Source: Paenibacillus sp. J45TS6 (lineage in GTDB: Bacteria > Bacillota > Bacilli > Paenibacillales > Paenibacillaceae). From it: a stretch of DNA of 64,000 nt. The position numbers and the translations under genes were made by a program. Shown in pieces: positions 1 through 10,571 of this stretch. The stretch lies in contig NZ_BOSJ01000004.1 of assembly GCF_018403285.1 (NCBI RefSeq), positions 124,001-188,000 of the forward strand, written 5' to 3'. Each line of letters begins with the position of its first letter. Within the stretch, counting starts at the first letter, position 1. The notes under the pieces are model-generated. The model was not told the origin of the DNA. It did no database searches and was given only the letters and a program-made list of their open reading frames with translations.

Positions 1-2
1 AG

Positions 3-395
3 CATACGGTGAAATTGGTAGAAGCATTTGATGTTAGAACACCAAGCATTGATACGAAATCTCGTGCACTCTCTGGTGGTAATCAGCAGAAAGCGATTAT
101 TGCGAGAGAAGTGAATAAAAATCCGGACCTGCTTATCGCTGCACAGCCGACACGCGGACTTGACGTTGGTGCAATTGAATTTGTACAAAAACAACTCATT
201 GCTCAGCGCGATCAAGGGAAAGCTGTTCTTCTTATTTCTTTTGAACTAGATGAAATTATGAATGTATCAGACCGGATCGCTGTTATCTATGAAGGACATA
301 TCGTAGGTGAAGTCCTGCCAGAGGAAACAAATGATCAAGAACTCGGACTTATGATGGCAGGCAGCATGAAGAAGAGAGGTGCAGCGGGTGAATAA
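3..395 (+). CDS. nupO: NupO-like nucleoside ABC transporter ATPase, C-terminal part (5' end outside window)
   Basis: Only the last ~131 codons lie in the window; the gene runs off the left edge. What remains is the end of the second nucleotide-binding domain: the ABC signature LSGGNQQKAI followed by a Walker B region reading LLIAAQPTRGLD, where the usual DE before PT is replaced by AQ, as is typical of the C-terminal ATPase half of the sugar/nucleoside (RbsA/NupO) class. A D-loop and H-like switch segment (LLISFELDEI) follow. Two permease genes overlap or abut it directly, matching the NupOPQ order of the Bacillus guanosine importer. Substrate is inferred from family and order. Confidence 0.9.
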   Translation, partial: HTVKLVEAFDVRTPSIDTKSRALSGGNQQKAIIAREVNKNPDLLIAAQPTRGLDVGAIEFVQKQLIAQRDQGKAVLLISFELDEIMNVSDRIAVIYEGHIVGEVLPEETNDQELGLMMAGSMKKRGAAGE

Positions 396-1467
396 TGTAT
401 TAAAATGGTTTACGAAGGACTCATTTATCTATCCTGTAGTCGCTATTATTATGGGTCTATTCTTGGGTGCATTCGTTATGCTGATTGGTGGATATAATCC
501 TATTACCGCTTATGGTGCACTGATTGATAAAGTTTTTGGAAGTACCTATAACTTTGGTGAGGCAATTCGTGAGATGACTCCGCTCCTAATGACGGGTCTC
601 GCTTTCGCTTTTGCTTCACGAGCAGGTTTGTTTAATATCGGGGCTGAAGGTCAGTATATCGTAGGTATGACCGCAGCTACGTTTATCGGAATTAAATTTA
701 CTAGTTTACCCTTAATCATTCATGCACCGCTTGCTCTCATTGCTGGGGCGATTGCAGGTGGACTTTGGGCTTCTGTAGCGGGTTTTCTTAAAGCGACACG
801 CGGAGTTAACGAAGTTATCACCAGTATTATGATGAACTGGATTGCTCTTTATATGGCTAATCTTGTAGTCAGACAGTTCTTACTTATGCCTGGTGAGAAT
901 CGCTCAGAGCAAATTCAGCCTAGTGCGTCGATCGCGATCGGCTGGTTGTCTGAACTGATGAACAATTCACGTGTTCACTGGGGAACGTTAATTGCTCTTG
1001 TCGCAGCCTTGTTTTTCTATATTTTCATGTGGAAGACGAAACAAGGTTTTGAGCTGCGAGCCGTTGGTTTCAACCATCATGCCGCACAATATGCCGGGAT
1101 GAGAGTAAACCGAAATGTAGTAAAAGCGATGTTTATCAGTGGGATATTTGCTGGTCTTGGCGGTGCGTTCCAAGTACTAGGGGTATTTGGATATCAAACT
1201 GTGTTCCAAGGTTCTCCAGGTATCGGATTTGACGGAATTGCCGTTGCTCTGATTGGTATGAATCATCCACTTGGTGTTGTACTAGGAGCCATTTTATTTG
1301 GTGGATTAACCTATGGTTCTTCCGGAATGAGCTTTGCTGCGGATGTTCCACCGGAATTGATCCGAATCGTAATCGGTTCGATCATCTTCTTTATAGCTGC
1401 ACAAGGGATTGTGCGCTGGGTGCTTAAACCCTTTAACTCCAAGCGCAAGAAAGAGAAGGTGTTGTAA
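388..1467 (+). CDS. nupP: NupP-like nucleoside ABC transporter permease
   Basis: A polytopic membrane protein of about 359 residues with 8-10 hydrophobic segments, of the BPD_transp_2 (RbsC/LivH/NupP) permease family; the FNIGAEGQYIVG stretch near residue 85 and the GVNEVITSIMMNW segment are typical of these nucleoside permeases. I chose the GTG at 388 because AGAGGTG at 375-381 is then well spaced; an in-frame GTG at 379 would have no room for it. The start lies inside the end of the ATPase gene, so the genes are translationally coupled. It pairs with the following permease to form the channel; substrate is inferred, with guanosine or other nucleosides most likely. Confidence 0.9.
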   Translation: MNNVLKWFTKDSFIYPVVAIIMGLFLGAFVMLIGGYNPITAYGALIDKVFGSTYNFGEAIREMTPLLMTGLAFAFASRAGLFNIGAEGQYIVGMTAATFIGIKFTSLPLIIHAPLALIAGAIAGGLWASVAGFLKATRGVNEVITSIMMNWIALYMANLVVRQFLLMPGENRSEQIQPSASIAIGWLSELMNNSRVHWGTLIALVAALFFYIFMWKTKQGFELRAVGFNHHAAQYAGMRVNRNVVKAMFISGIFAGLGGAFQVLGVFGYQTVFQGSPGIGFDGIAVALIGMNHPLGVVLGAILFGGLTYGSSGMSFAADVPPELIRIVIGSIIFFIAAQGIVRWVLKPFNSKRKKEKVL

Positions 1468-1469
1468 AC

Positions 1470-2444
1470 ATGGACTTCATAACCCTTTCTGGACAACTGA
1501 TTAATACTACACTCGTTTTCGCAACTGCGCTTGTTTTTGCTGCGCTAGGCGGTATTTTTTCCGAGCGTTCCGGGGTAACGAATCTCGGGATCGAAGGTTT
1601 TATGATTTTCGGAGCTTTTGCAGCAGGTGTTACGGCTCACTATGCACAAGATGCAGGCATGTCGGGAGGATCCGCAGCGGTGATCGGTCTTATTGCTGCT
1701 GCCGTATTCGGACTGATTGTATCTCTTATTCACGCAGTAGCTTCGATTACATTTAAAGCAGACCAGATTATCAGTGGTATCGTTATTAACTTCCTGGCTG
1801 CAGGAAGTACCCTGTATATGGTTAAATTACTCTTTGATGGTTCAGGAGAAACTCCGCTTATTTTAGGTTTTGAAAAATGGGATCCAACTTTGTTCGGTAT
1901 AAAGTTAGCTGAAATTCCGTTCTTTGGAAGTGTATTTATTAATCATTATCCGACTACGTTCTTGGCTATATTGTTCGTTATTATTGCTTACTACTTCCTG
2001 TATAAAACGCCTTATGGACTGCGTCTTCGTTCAGTCGGGGAGCACCCTAGTGCCGCAGATACAATGGGAATTAACGTAACGAAATATAGATATGTTGCAG
2101 TTATGATTAGTGGAGCACTAGCAGCGATTGGTGGTGCAACACTGACTCTTACTACAACGGGAGTATTCTCACACAATACCATTTCCGGACAAGGATACAT
2201 TGCAATTGCTGCGATGATCTTTGGTAAGTGGAATCCGATTGGTGCATTTGGCGCTGCCTTGTTCTTCGGATTGTCTCAAGCCGTTCGTAACTATATTCAA
2301 ATATTCGAATGGTCTCAGGCTATTCCCCAGGAAATTATTTTCATGTTGCCGTATGTACTTACCATTGTCGTATTGGTCGCTGCCGTAGGTCGCTCTTCTG
2401 CTCCTGCTGCACTCGGTCAACCATACGATCCAGGCAAACGATAA
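1470..2444 (+). CDS. nupQ: NupQ-like nucleoside ABC transporter permease
   Basis: 324 residues, strongly hydrophobic, second permease of the importer. It carries the family hallmarks SGVTNLGIEGFMIFGAFAA (residues ~32-50) and the EHPSAADTMGI cytoplasmic loop seen in YufQ/NupQ-type proteins. The ATG at 1470 follows the nupP stop codon by two bases. It is the last gene of the operon: a strong hairpin with a T-run follows at 2471. The solute-binding lipoprotein gene expected in such systems must lie upstream, outside the window. Confidence 0.9.
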   Translation: MDFITLSGQLINTTLVFATALVFAALGGIFSERSGVTNLGIEGFMIFGAFAAGVTAHYAQDAGMSGGSAAVIGLIAAAVFGLIVSLIHAVASITFKADQIISGIVINFLAAGSTLYMVKLLFDGSGETPLILGFEKWDPTLFGIKLAEIPFFGSVFINHYPTTFLAILFVIIAYYFLYKTPYGLRLRSVGEHPSAADTMGINVTKYRYVAVMISGALAAIGGATLTLTTTGVFSHNTISGQGYIAIAAMIFGKWNPIGAFGAALFFGLSQAVRNYIQIFEWSQAIPQEIIFMLPYVLTIVVLVAAVGRSSAPAALGQPYDPGKR

Positions 2445-2470
2445 TTTGGGATTAGAGAATGGACAGATAA

Positions 2471-2514
2471 CCCGAAGGTGTTCACATTCATGTGTACACC
2501 TTCGGGTTTTTTTG
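2471..2514 (+). terminator. Rho-independent terminator after nupQ
   Basis: Inverted repeat CCCGAAGGTGT ... ACACCTTCGGG (arms 2471-2481 and 2496-2506) followed by a run of seven T. It closes the nucleoside transporter operon. Confidence 0.9.
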
Positions 2515-2595
2515 TACATGCAGGACATAGGAACAGGCAAATCTCTGATCTATGAATAGTATAATAGTGAATTCTACTCAGAAGGAGGGAGAAAG

Positions 2596-3018
2596 ATGAG
2601 TAAATCTGTGAGCGCAAATGAAGCGAAAAAATGGATTGGACAGGAAATTGTAGCTGTTCGGAAAGATGGAACACAGGTAGCGGGCAAGCTGGTGTCTATA
2701 ACGGGTAATAAACTTATACTCGAACCGGTGGGCGGAAAAGAGGCAGGTACACGGGCGATTCTCCCTTTAGTCTTATTTGATCTTCTTGCAATCGGAACAT
2801 TACCTTTTGCAGGCGGCGGCTTTGGCGGTCCATTTGGCGGCGGAGGTTATCAAGGAGGTTATAATGGAGGAGGCTACCAGGGCGGCGGATATCCTGGCGG
2901 CGGTTATGGCTACGGAGGCAAACCTGGTGGTGGTTACGGATTTGGACCAGGTCCAGGACCGGGACCAGGCCCAGGTTTTGGAGGAGGATATGGATTTAAA
3001 AATAAATTTTTCTACTAG
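2596..3018 (+). CDS. Glycine-rich protein with conserved-looking N-terminal domain
   Basis: 140 residues, ATG preceded by GAAGGAGGGAG. Residues 1-68 form an ordinary mixed domain (a KKWIGQEIVAVRKDGTQVAG segment that could be a small beta-barrel). From about residue 72 the chain is almost only Gly with Tyr, Phe, Pro and Gln: GGGY/GGYQGG repeats, then a perfect GPGPGPGP run, ending in KNKFFY. No signal peptide or membrane helix is evident apart from a short hydrophobic stretch (LPLVLFDLLAIG). Gly/Tyr-rich tails like this occur in spore coat or exosporium proteins, so a surface or coat role is possible, but I do not recognise the family. Confidence 0.75.
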   Translation: MSKSVSANEAKKWIGQEIVAVRKDGTQVAGKLVSITGNKLILEPVGGKEAGTRAILPLVLFDLLAIGTLPFAGGGFGGPFGGGGYQGGYNGGGYQGGGYPGGGYGYGGKPGGGYGFGPGPGPGPGPGFGGGYGFKNKFFY

Positions 3019-3052
3019 TGAATCCATTTCTTGAAATTGATTTTGTATCATT

Positions 3053-3505
3053 TCAATAGATTTCTAAATTTTTTCCCATCTCATAACAACGGCCAATGTC
3101 CATATAACCAATCAATTCATAACCGGATTTCTTATAAAAAAGCACTCCTTTATGGTTGCCTTCATCCACCATCACTTTTGATTTTTTACAACCTCGTGAG
3201 ATTCCAAACTGTTCTGCTTTGAGTAACAGTTCTCTGCCGTGATTCTTTCTCTGTTGTTTCGGTGAGACTGCCATCATGTCAATATAAAGCAGATTCCCAT
3301 GCATCATAAAGTGAATAAAGCCAAATAAATCCGATTCGTATGTCGAAGAGGATACCAAAGAAAATCCCCTTGATAATCTGAAGGGGATTTCTTTTATGAC
3401 TTGATCGATGTCCTGTTTGCTCATGTGAGAGAGAGGGACCAATTGGGTTTGAATGAGTTCCATGATAGCAGAGTCATCCTGTTTAGGTCTTCGATTTCGA
3501 ATCAT
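3053..3505 (-). CDS. GNAT-family N-acetyltransferase
   Basis: About 150 residues. The GNAT core is visible: a beta-strand with LYIDMMAVSPKQQRKNHGRELL (motif A, acetyl-CoA pyrophosphate loop QQRKNHG) near residues 82-103, and the C-terminal GNHKGVLFYKKSGYELIGY segment (motif B) typical of the fold. The start codon is the ATG at 3505, eight bases after AAGGAGGT; an in-frame ATG further up lies before this site. It stands alone, divergent from the ilv T-box leader. Substrate cannot be told from sequence. Confidence 0.85.
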   Translation of the reverse strand: MIRNRRPKQDDSAIMELIQTQLVPLSHMSKQDIDQVIKEIPFRLSRGFSLVSSSTYESDLFGFIHFMMHGNLLYIDMMAVSPKQQRKNHGRELLLKAEQFGISRGCKKSKVMVDEGNHKGVLFYKKSGYELIGYMDIGRCYEMGKNLEIY

Positions 3506-3644
3506 GGAAAATACCTCCTTATTGAGCAAGTTCTTGTTGAAATAGTATATGTATAGTCGGGATGACAGGTGCTATTTTCCAGGGCAAAACAGTTGTTACA
3601 GCAAGGTTTGTCCAAAAACTGTAATACTCTTGAAAAATAAAGTG

Positions 3645-3674
3645 TTGACTATTTCCATAAATGAATCATATAAT
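3645..3674 (+). promoter_or_regulatory. Sigma-A promoter of the ilv T-box leader
   Basis: TTGACT at 3645-3650 and a perfect TATAAT at 3669-3674, 18 bp apart; the transcript would begin near 3681, just before the T-box stem I sequence. Confidence 0.85.
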
Positions 3675-3681
3675 GTTCCTA

Positions 3682-4032
3682 ACATTTAACCGCTATAGTT
3701 CATCGGCAATGATGAGGACGAAGTTGTAAGGGCGCTTATGCTCAGAGAGTGGACGGAATATGCTGCAAGCTCCACCATAATCCCTTATATACGAGCTCAC
3801 CTCGGAGCTGTTTTCCTGAAAGGCATTTGCTTATTAGGGAAAATCGTAAGTCTACGTTACAGACATTAGGTAAGAAGATGGGGTGGGTTATTTACCTTGC
3901 TATTCTTCTACTTGCTAAGGTCAGATTCTGTGAGGAATCAGACAAAACTGGGTGGTACCACGGAAGAAACAACCTTTCGTCCCTTGCGAGGCACATATTG
4001 TGTCCGCTTGAGATGAGAGGTTTTTTTGTTTT
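3682..4032 (+). promoter_or_regulatory. T-box leader controlling ilvBNC-leuA (proposed Leu CTC specifier)
   Basis: A ~350-nt leader with no gene that contains the diagnostic T-box sequence GGGTGGTACCACGG (3950-3963), which pairs with the uncharged tRNA acceptor end. It is followed by the competing terminator: AACCTTTCGTC (3971-3981) against GATGAGAGGTT (4012-4022), then T residues. Upstream lies an extended stem I region; the codon CTC (3796-3798) followed by A in the bulge GAGCTCACC is the best specifier candidate, which would make the operon respond to uncharged tRNA-Leu, as in the Bacillus ilv-leu operon. The specifier is inference; the T-box itself is clear. Confidence 0.93.
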
Positions 4033-4079
4033 CTAGTTTGCAAGTTCTATGCAGTTCTTTAGAAGGGGGAGATCTTAGA

Positions 4080-5825
4080 GTGAATGCACATAATTCTGAA
4101 ATGCGGTCAACAGATCAACTACGAGAGAAATGGATGAAGCCGGAAGTCATTACCGGTTCGGATATCTTGCTACGAAGCTTACTCCTTGAAGGTGTTGAAT
4201 GTGTGTTTGGTTATCCAGGCGGAGCAGTACTTTATATTTATGATGCGATGCATGGATTCGAAGATTTCAATCATCTTCTTACACGTCATGAACAAGGTGC
4301 TATTCATGCGGCTGATGGTTATGCACGAGTAAGTGGAAAAGTAGGGGTATGTATTGCTACTTCAGGTCCTGGTGCTACGAACCTCGTTACTGGAATTGCA
4401 ACTGCGTATATGGATTCAGTACCTCTTGTTGTCATCACAGGAAATGTCGCTTCAAGCCTGATTGGTACCGATGCATTCCAAGAAGCTGATATTACGGGAA
4501 TTACCATGCCGATCACGAAACATAGTTATCTGGTACGTGATGTTGAAGATTTGCCTCGCGTGATTCACGAAGCATTCCACATTGCGAACACTGGTAGAAA
4601 AGGGCCGGTACTCATTGATATTCCTAAAGATATATCTTCAGCGAAGACCCTTTTTAAACCGCATACCGAACCGGTGCAGATGAGAGCTTACAATCCAAAA
4701 GTAATTCCAAACCGGATTCAGCTTGATAAACTGCATCAAGCCATTCAAGAAGCAGAACGTCCAGTCATTCTAGCTGGAGGCGGGGTTGTATATTCGGGAG
4801 GACATGAAGCACTGTACGAATTTGTTAAACAAACGGAAATTCCGATTACAACTACACTTCTTGGACTCGGAGGCTTCCCAAGCGGTCATGAATTGTGGAT
4901 GGGGATGCCCGGAATGCACGGAACATATACAGCAAATCATGCCATCCAACAAGCAGACCTCCTAATCTGTATCGGTGCAAGATTTGATGATCGGGTTACG
5001 GGAAAGCTGGATGGTTTTGCACCTAAAGCAAAAATTGTTCACATTGATATTGACCCAGCTGAGATTGGCAAAAACGTCGCTGCCGATATTCCTATTGTGG
5101 GTGACGTGAAAACCGTACTAGAAATTCTTAATCAAGATGCAGCTCGTGCAGATAAGGCAGATGCATGGCGGGGACAGATCAAGGAATGGAAAGGCGATCG
5201 TCTCTATCATTACAAAGATTCAGATGAAGTCTTAAAACCACAGTGGGTTATTGAAATGTTGAATGACACCACAAACGGCAGTGCAATTGTAACGACAGAT
5301 GTAGGTCAACATCAGATGTGGGCTGCGCAATATTATAAATTTAATCAACCGCGTTCATGGGTTACTTCTGGCGGTCTTGGTACAATGGGATTTGGATTCC
5401 CTTCTGCGATTGGTGCACAGATGGCTCATCCAGATCGACTGGTTATTTCCATCAATGGAGATGGCGGAATGCAAATGTGTTCTCAAGAACTTGCCATCTG
5501 CGCGATAAACAAAATTCCGGTTAAGATTGTAGTCATTAACAATCAGGTACTTGGAATGGTTAGACAGTGGCAGGAATTAATTTACGATAATCGGTTTAGC
5601 CATATTGATCTATCAGGTAGTCCTGATTTTGTAAAATTGGCTGAAGCGTACGGAGTAAAAGGCCTGCGTGCAACAAACAAAGAGGAAGCTCAGCAAGTTT
5701 GGGAAGAAGCAATGAATACGGATGGTCCTGTACTTGTCGAATTTGTAGTTAATAGGGATGAAAATGTATATCCGATGGTAATGCAGGGTTCGACAATTGA
5801 TCAAATGCTGATGGGAGATGCATAA
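4080..5825 (+). CDS. ilvB: Acetolactate synthase, large catalytic subunit
   Basis: About 581 residues, a normal length for the catalytic subunit (EC 2.2.1.6), which condenses two pyruvates to acetolactate or pyruvate with 2-oxobutyrate. Visible features: the N-terminal PYR domain with [14 protein letters not shown] and the catalytic Glu in [18 protein letters not shown]; the central FAD/nucleotide domain ([16 protein letters not shown]); and the C-terminal thiamine diphosphate motif [13 protein letters not shown] with NNQ downstream. The GTG at 4080 is used because GGGGGAG lies about eight bases ahead. It is first in the ilvB-ilvN-ilvC-leuA operon behind the T-box and ends three bases before ilvN. 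Confidence 0.97.
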   Translation: MNAHNSEMRSTDQLREKWMKPEVITGSDILLRSLLLEGVECVFGYPGGAVLYIYDAMHGFEDFNHLLTRHEQGAIHAADGYARVSGKVGVCIATSGPGATNLVTGIATAYMDSVPLVVITGNVASSLIGTDAFQEADITGITMPITKHSYLVRDVEDLPRVIHEAFHIANTGRKGPVLIDIPKDISSAKTLFKPHTEPVQMRAYNPKVIPNRIQLDKLHQAIQEAERPVILAGGGVVYSGGHEALYEFVKQTEIPITTTLLGLGGFPSGHELWMGMPGMHGTYTANHAIQQADLLICIGARFDDRVTGKLDGFAPKAKIVHIDIDPAEIGKNVAADIPIVGDVKTVLEILNQDAARADKADAWRGQIKEWKGDRLYHYKDSDEVLKPQWVIEMLNDTTNGSAIVTTDVGQHQMWAAQYYKFNQPRSWVTSGGLGTMGFGFPSAIGAQMAHPDRLVISINGDGGMQMCSQELAICAINKIPVKIVVINNQVLGMVRQWQELIYDNRFSHIDLSGSPDFVKLAEAYGVKGLRATNKEEAQQVWEEAMNTDGPVLVEFVVNRDENVYPMVMQGSTIDQMLMGDA

Positions 5826-5828
5826 ATC

Positions 5829-6311
5829 ATGAATAGACATACGATTGCCGTGCTGGTAAACGATCAGCCAGGAGTGCTTCAACGGGTATCAGGTCTGTTC
5901 GGTCGCCGTGGATTTAACATCGAAAGTATTACAGTAGGTCAATCGGAAGAAGCAGGTTTATCTCGAATGGTCATTGTAACACTTGGAGACGACAAACTAC
6001 TCGAGCAAATTGAGAAGCAACTCTACAAATTGATTGATGTAATTAAGGTAGTCAATCTTAGTTCAAATCCAATGGTAGGACGCGAACTTGCGTTGATAAA
6101 AGTAAAAGCAGATCCTTCAGAACGACCTGAAGTAATGGGACTCGTTGAGACTTTCCGCGCTTCAGTCGTGGATATCGGAAATACCTCATTGATGGTACAG
6201 GTTGTAGGGGATACAGATAAGATTGATGCAATGATTGAGCTTCTGAAGCCTTACGGAATCCGTGAATTATCCAGAACCGGAGTTACCGCAATGATTAGAG
6301 GTAATGTATAA
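5829..6311 (+). CDS. ilvN: Acetolactate synthase, small regulatory subunit
   Basis: 160 residues, standard for the IlvN/IlvH subunit that binds valine and activates the large subunit. The N-terminal ACT domain starts with HTIAVLVNDQPGVLQRVSGLF and GRRGFNIESITVG; the second ALS_ss_C domain begins near residue 80 (ELALIKVKADPSERPEV) and ends with RTGVTAM. It begins three bases after the ilvB stop, giving a co-translated pair. Confidence 0.97.
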   Translation: MNRHTIAVLVNDQPGVLQRVSGLFGRRGFNIESITVGQSEEAGLSRMVIVTLGDDKLLEQIEKQLYKLIDVIKVVNLSSNPMVGRELALIKVKADPSERPEVMGLVETFRASVVDIGNTSLMVQVVGDTDKIDAMIELLKPYGIRELSRTGVTAMIRGNV

Positions 6312-6413
6312 AAACTTATTAGAATGAATATTTAATTCGTGGAATTGTCATTCATTCTCTTTTTTAAAGTAATAGTTTAGTCATTCACCGCGACAGAAAA
6401 TCACAGTCCTGAA

Positions 6414-7541
<1,128 letters not shown>

Positions 7542-7587
7542 GATTTGATCATAACCGAAAAATAATGAATTGAAATATTTCTTCCTA

Positions 7588-7616
7588 AGCGGCCGTGCGA
7601 TTATGCGTGAGCCGCT
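7588..7616 (+). repeat. Small hairpin between ilvC and leuA
   Basis: AGCGGC (7588-7593) and GCCGCT (7611-7616) form a six-base GC-rich stem in the 114-base ilvC-leuA gap. It has no T-run, so it is not an evident terminator. Confidence 0.5.
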
Positions 7617-7655
7617 ATAGGAGGTTAAACACAAACTTTTTTGGAGGTGCTGAGT

Positions 7656-9197
7656 GTGCGCAAAATTCATATCTTTGATACTACGCTGCGTGACGGAGAG
7701 CAATCTCCTGGAGTTAATCTGAACACGCGAGAGAAACTGGAGATCGCTTATCAGCTTGAAAAATTGGGAGTGGACCGGATGGAGGCTGGTTTTCCGGCAG
7801 CCTCCCCGGGCGACCTTGCTGCAGTAAATGCCATTGCTAGAGCGGTAAAAAACTCAACCGTTATTGGACTTTCGCGTTCTAGAGAACAGGATATTGAAGC
7901 TGTTCGGGAAGCGCTTCAAGGAGCACAAGATCCGTGTATCCACCTATTTCTAGCTACTTCGCCAATACATCGTCAGCATAAACTTCGCATGGACAAAGCA
8001 CAGGTGCTTGATACAGCAAGGTCTGCAATTCGGTATGCGAAACGTTATTTTTCCAAAATTGAATTTTCACTCGAAGATGCCGGTCGTACAGAACATGACT
8101 TCTTAGTTGAAGTGACGTCGATGGCAGTCCAAGAGGGAGCAGCCGTTGTAAATATCCCGGATACGGTAGGTTATTTGTATCCAGAAGAATACGGTAATCT
8201 ATTCAGAATACTAAAAGCGCAAGTACCGGATATTGAGAAGGTGCAACTCAGCGCTCATTGTCATAATGATTTAGGTATGGCGACTGCCAATACACTGGCT
8301 GCGATTATGAATGGAGCAGATCAAATTGAAGGTACGGTTAACGGAATTGGGGAACGTGCCGGAAATACAGCTATCGAAGAAATAGCGATGGCTTTAGAGA
8401 CAAGACAAGAATTGTTTGGTGCTAAAACAACACTTCAATTATCTGAGATTGCTCGCACCAGCCGGCTCGTCAGCAGGTTAACGGGTATGGTCGTCCCTGG
8501 TAATAAGGCGATCGTCGGTGCTAACGCATTTGCTCATGAGTCAGGTATTCATCAGGATGGCATGCTCAAAGAAAAAACAACCTATGAAATCATGACACCT
8601 GAAACCATTGGACTGAAAGAGAGCAAGCTTGTACTTGGTAAACATTCAGGTCGGCATGCTTTCCGTGAAAAATTGGTTGAGCTTGGATTTATCCTTCAGG
8701 AGGATGAAGTAAACCAGGCGTTTGCACAATTTAAAGATCTTGCAGATAAGAAAAAAGAAGTGACGGATGACGATCTAATCGCTCTCTTAGAAGAAAAGTT
8801 AGTCGATATTCCAGAGGTGTTCAAACTCCAGGAAATGTATGTCACTTATGGAGATGCCTCTGTACCCGCTGCTAGAATCAGTCTTTGCTTGGAAGACGAT
8901 AAATATGTGACATCAGAAGCAGAGGGAAATGGTTCGGTAGATGCAATCTATAATGCGATTGATAAAGCAAGTGGAGAAAATGTTATCCTTGCTGATTATT
9001 CCATTAAGTCCGTTACTCACGGTAAAGATGCATTAGGTGAAGTACATGTCGTCCTAAGGCAGGATAAGATGACGGTGCAAGGACGCGGAGTAAGTACCGA
9101 CATACTTGGAGCGAGCGCGCGTGCTTATGTAGATGCTCTCAATCATCTTGTTGAAAAACGTAAAACATATACAGAGCGTATTAATGTAAATTTATAA
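7656..9197 (+). CDS. leuA: 2-isopropylmalate synthase
   Basis: 513 residues, typical of the bacterial LeuA type (EC 2.3.3.13) that makes 2-isopropylmalate from 2-oxoisovalerate and acetyl-CoA. The DRE-TIM barrel opens with FDTTLRDGEQSPGV; the metal-binding HCHNDLGMATAN and GTVNGIGERAGN motifs follow; the C-terminal LeuA dimer (leucine-binding) domain occupies about residues 360-510. The GTG at 7656 sits seven bases after GGAGGT. Last gene of the ilvBNC-leuA transcript, which ends at the hairpin at 9215. The genes leuC and leuD are not adjacent. Confidence 0.97.
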   Translation: MRKIHIFDTTLRDGEQSPGVNLNTREKLEIAYQLEKLGVDRMEAGFPAASPGDLAAVNAIARAVKNSTVIGLSRSREQDIEAVREALQGAQDPCIHLFLATSPIHRQHKLRMDKAQVLDTARSAIRYAKRYFSKIEFSLEDAGRTEHDFLVEVTSMAVQEGAAVVNIPDTVGYLYPEEYGNLFRILKAQVPDIEKVQLSAHCHNDLGMATANTLAAIMNGADQIEGTVNGIGERAGNTAIEEIAMALETRQELFGAKTTLQLSEIARTSRLVSRLTGMVVPGNKAIVGANAFAHESGIHQDGMLKEKTTYEIMTPETIGLKESKLVLGKHSGRHAFREKLVELGFILQEDEVNQAFAQFKDLADKKKEVTDDDLIALLEEKLVDIPEVFKLQEMYVTYGDASVPAARISLCLEDDKYVTSEAEGNGSVDAIYNAIDKASGENVILADYSIKSVTHGKDALGEVHVVLRQDKMTVQGRGVSTDILGASARAYVDALNHLVEKRKTYTERINVNL

Positions 9198-9214
9198 AAT
9201 CATGATGATTCGAT

Positions 9215-9274
9215 AAAAAAAGCCCTTTTTGGAACTTTCCTCAGCTGAGTAAAGATTCCTAGAAAGGGCTTTTC
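9215..9274. terminator. Bidirectional terminator between leuA and the aldo/keto reductase gene
   Basis: AAAAGCCCTTT (9217-9227) pairs with AAAGGGCTTTT (9263-9273). A-run before and T-run after let it serve both the converging leuA and reductase transcripts. Confidence 0.8.
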
Positions 9275-9322
9275 GAGTAACTTTTATATTATGAAATTAT
9301 TCAATTCACAGTTTATATAGGT

Positions 9323-10303
9323 CTACCAAGCATACGCATTAGGTGCATGTCCGCCAGGTCCTGGGAAAATTTCATCTAGACGTTTCATCGTGGATTCATC
9401 AAGGCTTACCTCAAGTGCACCCAGTGTACTTTCAAATTGCTCCATGGTTCTAGGTCCGATGATCGGAGCAGTTACTGCAGGATTTGCTAGCAGCCAAGCA
9501 AGAGCAACGTTATCCTGAGGTTCACCGAGTTCACGGCAGAGTGCAGCAAATTGCTCCAACTGCTCCTTGTGCTGATCGATGTAAGCTGCATTATTACCGG
9601 TTCGAGTACCTTCTAATTTTTTAAGAGCATTACGGCCAAGCAATCCACCATCCAACGGACTCCAAGGAATAATCCCAAGTCCTAAATTTTGAGCAGCAGG
9701 AAGGACTTCAAGTTCCGGAAGCCGGCAATTGAGGCTATATTTATGCTGTTCCGAAATGAGTCCGAGGAAATGCCGCTGTTTGGCAGCACTTTGGGCAACC
9801 GCAATTTGCCAACCTGCAAAATTACTAGAGCCGACATAGCCGATTTTCCCCTGTGCAATGCTGACTTCAAACGCTCCCCAAAGTTCTTCCCATGAAATGA
9901 CGGGATCCACGTGGTGCATTTGATAAAGTTCAATATGATCCGTTTGAAGACGCTGTAATGATCCTTCCAGGTGACGGCGAATTTTATAGGCAGATAAACC
10001 TGCGTCATCATTAGGACCATCCGTCTGATCCTGCATGGAACCATAGACTTTTGTAGCGAGTACCACTCTTTCACGGCGGCCTCCGCCTTGTTTAAACCAT
10101 CTGCCGATAATCTTTTCTGTTAAGCCGGAATGTTCACCCCAACCGTATACATTTGCTGTATCAAAAAAATTGATTCCTGCATCAAGAGCTGCATCCATAA
10201 TTCGGAATGCCTCTTTCTCATCTGTTTCGGGACCAAAGTTCATTGTACCAAGACATAGTTTACTTACTTTTAAACCAGACTTACCCAGGTAACTGTATTG
10301 CAT
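9323..10303 (-). CDS. Aldo/keto reductase
   Basis: 326 residues of the AKR TIM-barrel superfamily, NADPH-dependent. Visible are the N-terminal GLKVSKLCLGTMNFG, the GINFFDTANVYGWG segment with catalytic Asp and Tyr, the Lys in VVLATKVYG, the His in ELYQMHHVDP, and the cofactor-binding end region APIIGPRTMEQFESTL. The ATG at 10303 is preceded by GAGGAAGG; an upstream in-frame TTG has no such site. It lies opposite to and between leuA and leuB. Substrate unknown; members of this group (YrpG/YajO-like) act broadly on carbonyls. Confidence 0.92.
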   Translation of the reverse strand: MQYSYLGKSGLKVSKLCLGTMNFGPETDEKEAFRIMDAALDAGINFFDTANVYGWGEHSGLTEKIIGRWFKQGGGRRERVVLATKVYGSMQDQTDGPNDDAGLSAYKIRRHLEGSLQRLQTDHIELYQMHHVDPVISWEELWGAFEVSIAQGKIGYVGSSNFAGWQIAVAQSAAKQRHFLGLISEQHKYSLNCRLPELEVLPAAQNLGLGIIPWSPLDGGLLGRNALKKLEGTRTGNNAAYIDQHKEQLEQFAALCRELGEPQDNVALAWLLANPAVTAPIIGPRTMEQFESTLGALEVSLDESTMKRLDEIFPGPGGHAPNAYAW

Positions 10304-10571
10304 AGTCCACTCATCCTTCCTCATAGGAACCAAATTTACCTTTCTATGTTATTGTAAACGGTTAATTCGAGTTCAATCAACTGATTTACTTACAATCCTT
10401 TGAATGAATTATGAAATTGAGATTTAGCGGTTATAGTCTAAACCTATTAAAGCAATAGATTCTATATCTTGGTCAAATCCACCACATCTATGGTACAAAG
10501 GTATATAAGAAGTTTACAACGACGAGAAAATAGAAGTTTATGATTTTACATAAAAAAGGAGCGTGTTGTTT

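Noticed and set aside
2777-3051. Overlapping frames on both strands in the Gly-rich gene
   Set aside because: Repeated GGN codons open all frames; only the frame with a ribosome site and upstream ordered domain is kept.
3749-4036. 95-codon plus-strand frame inside the ilv leader
   Set aside because: It lies wholly in the T-box leader, crosses the T-box sequence and terminator, and has no ribosome site; chance frame.
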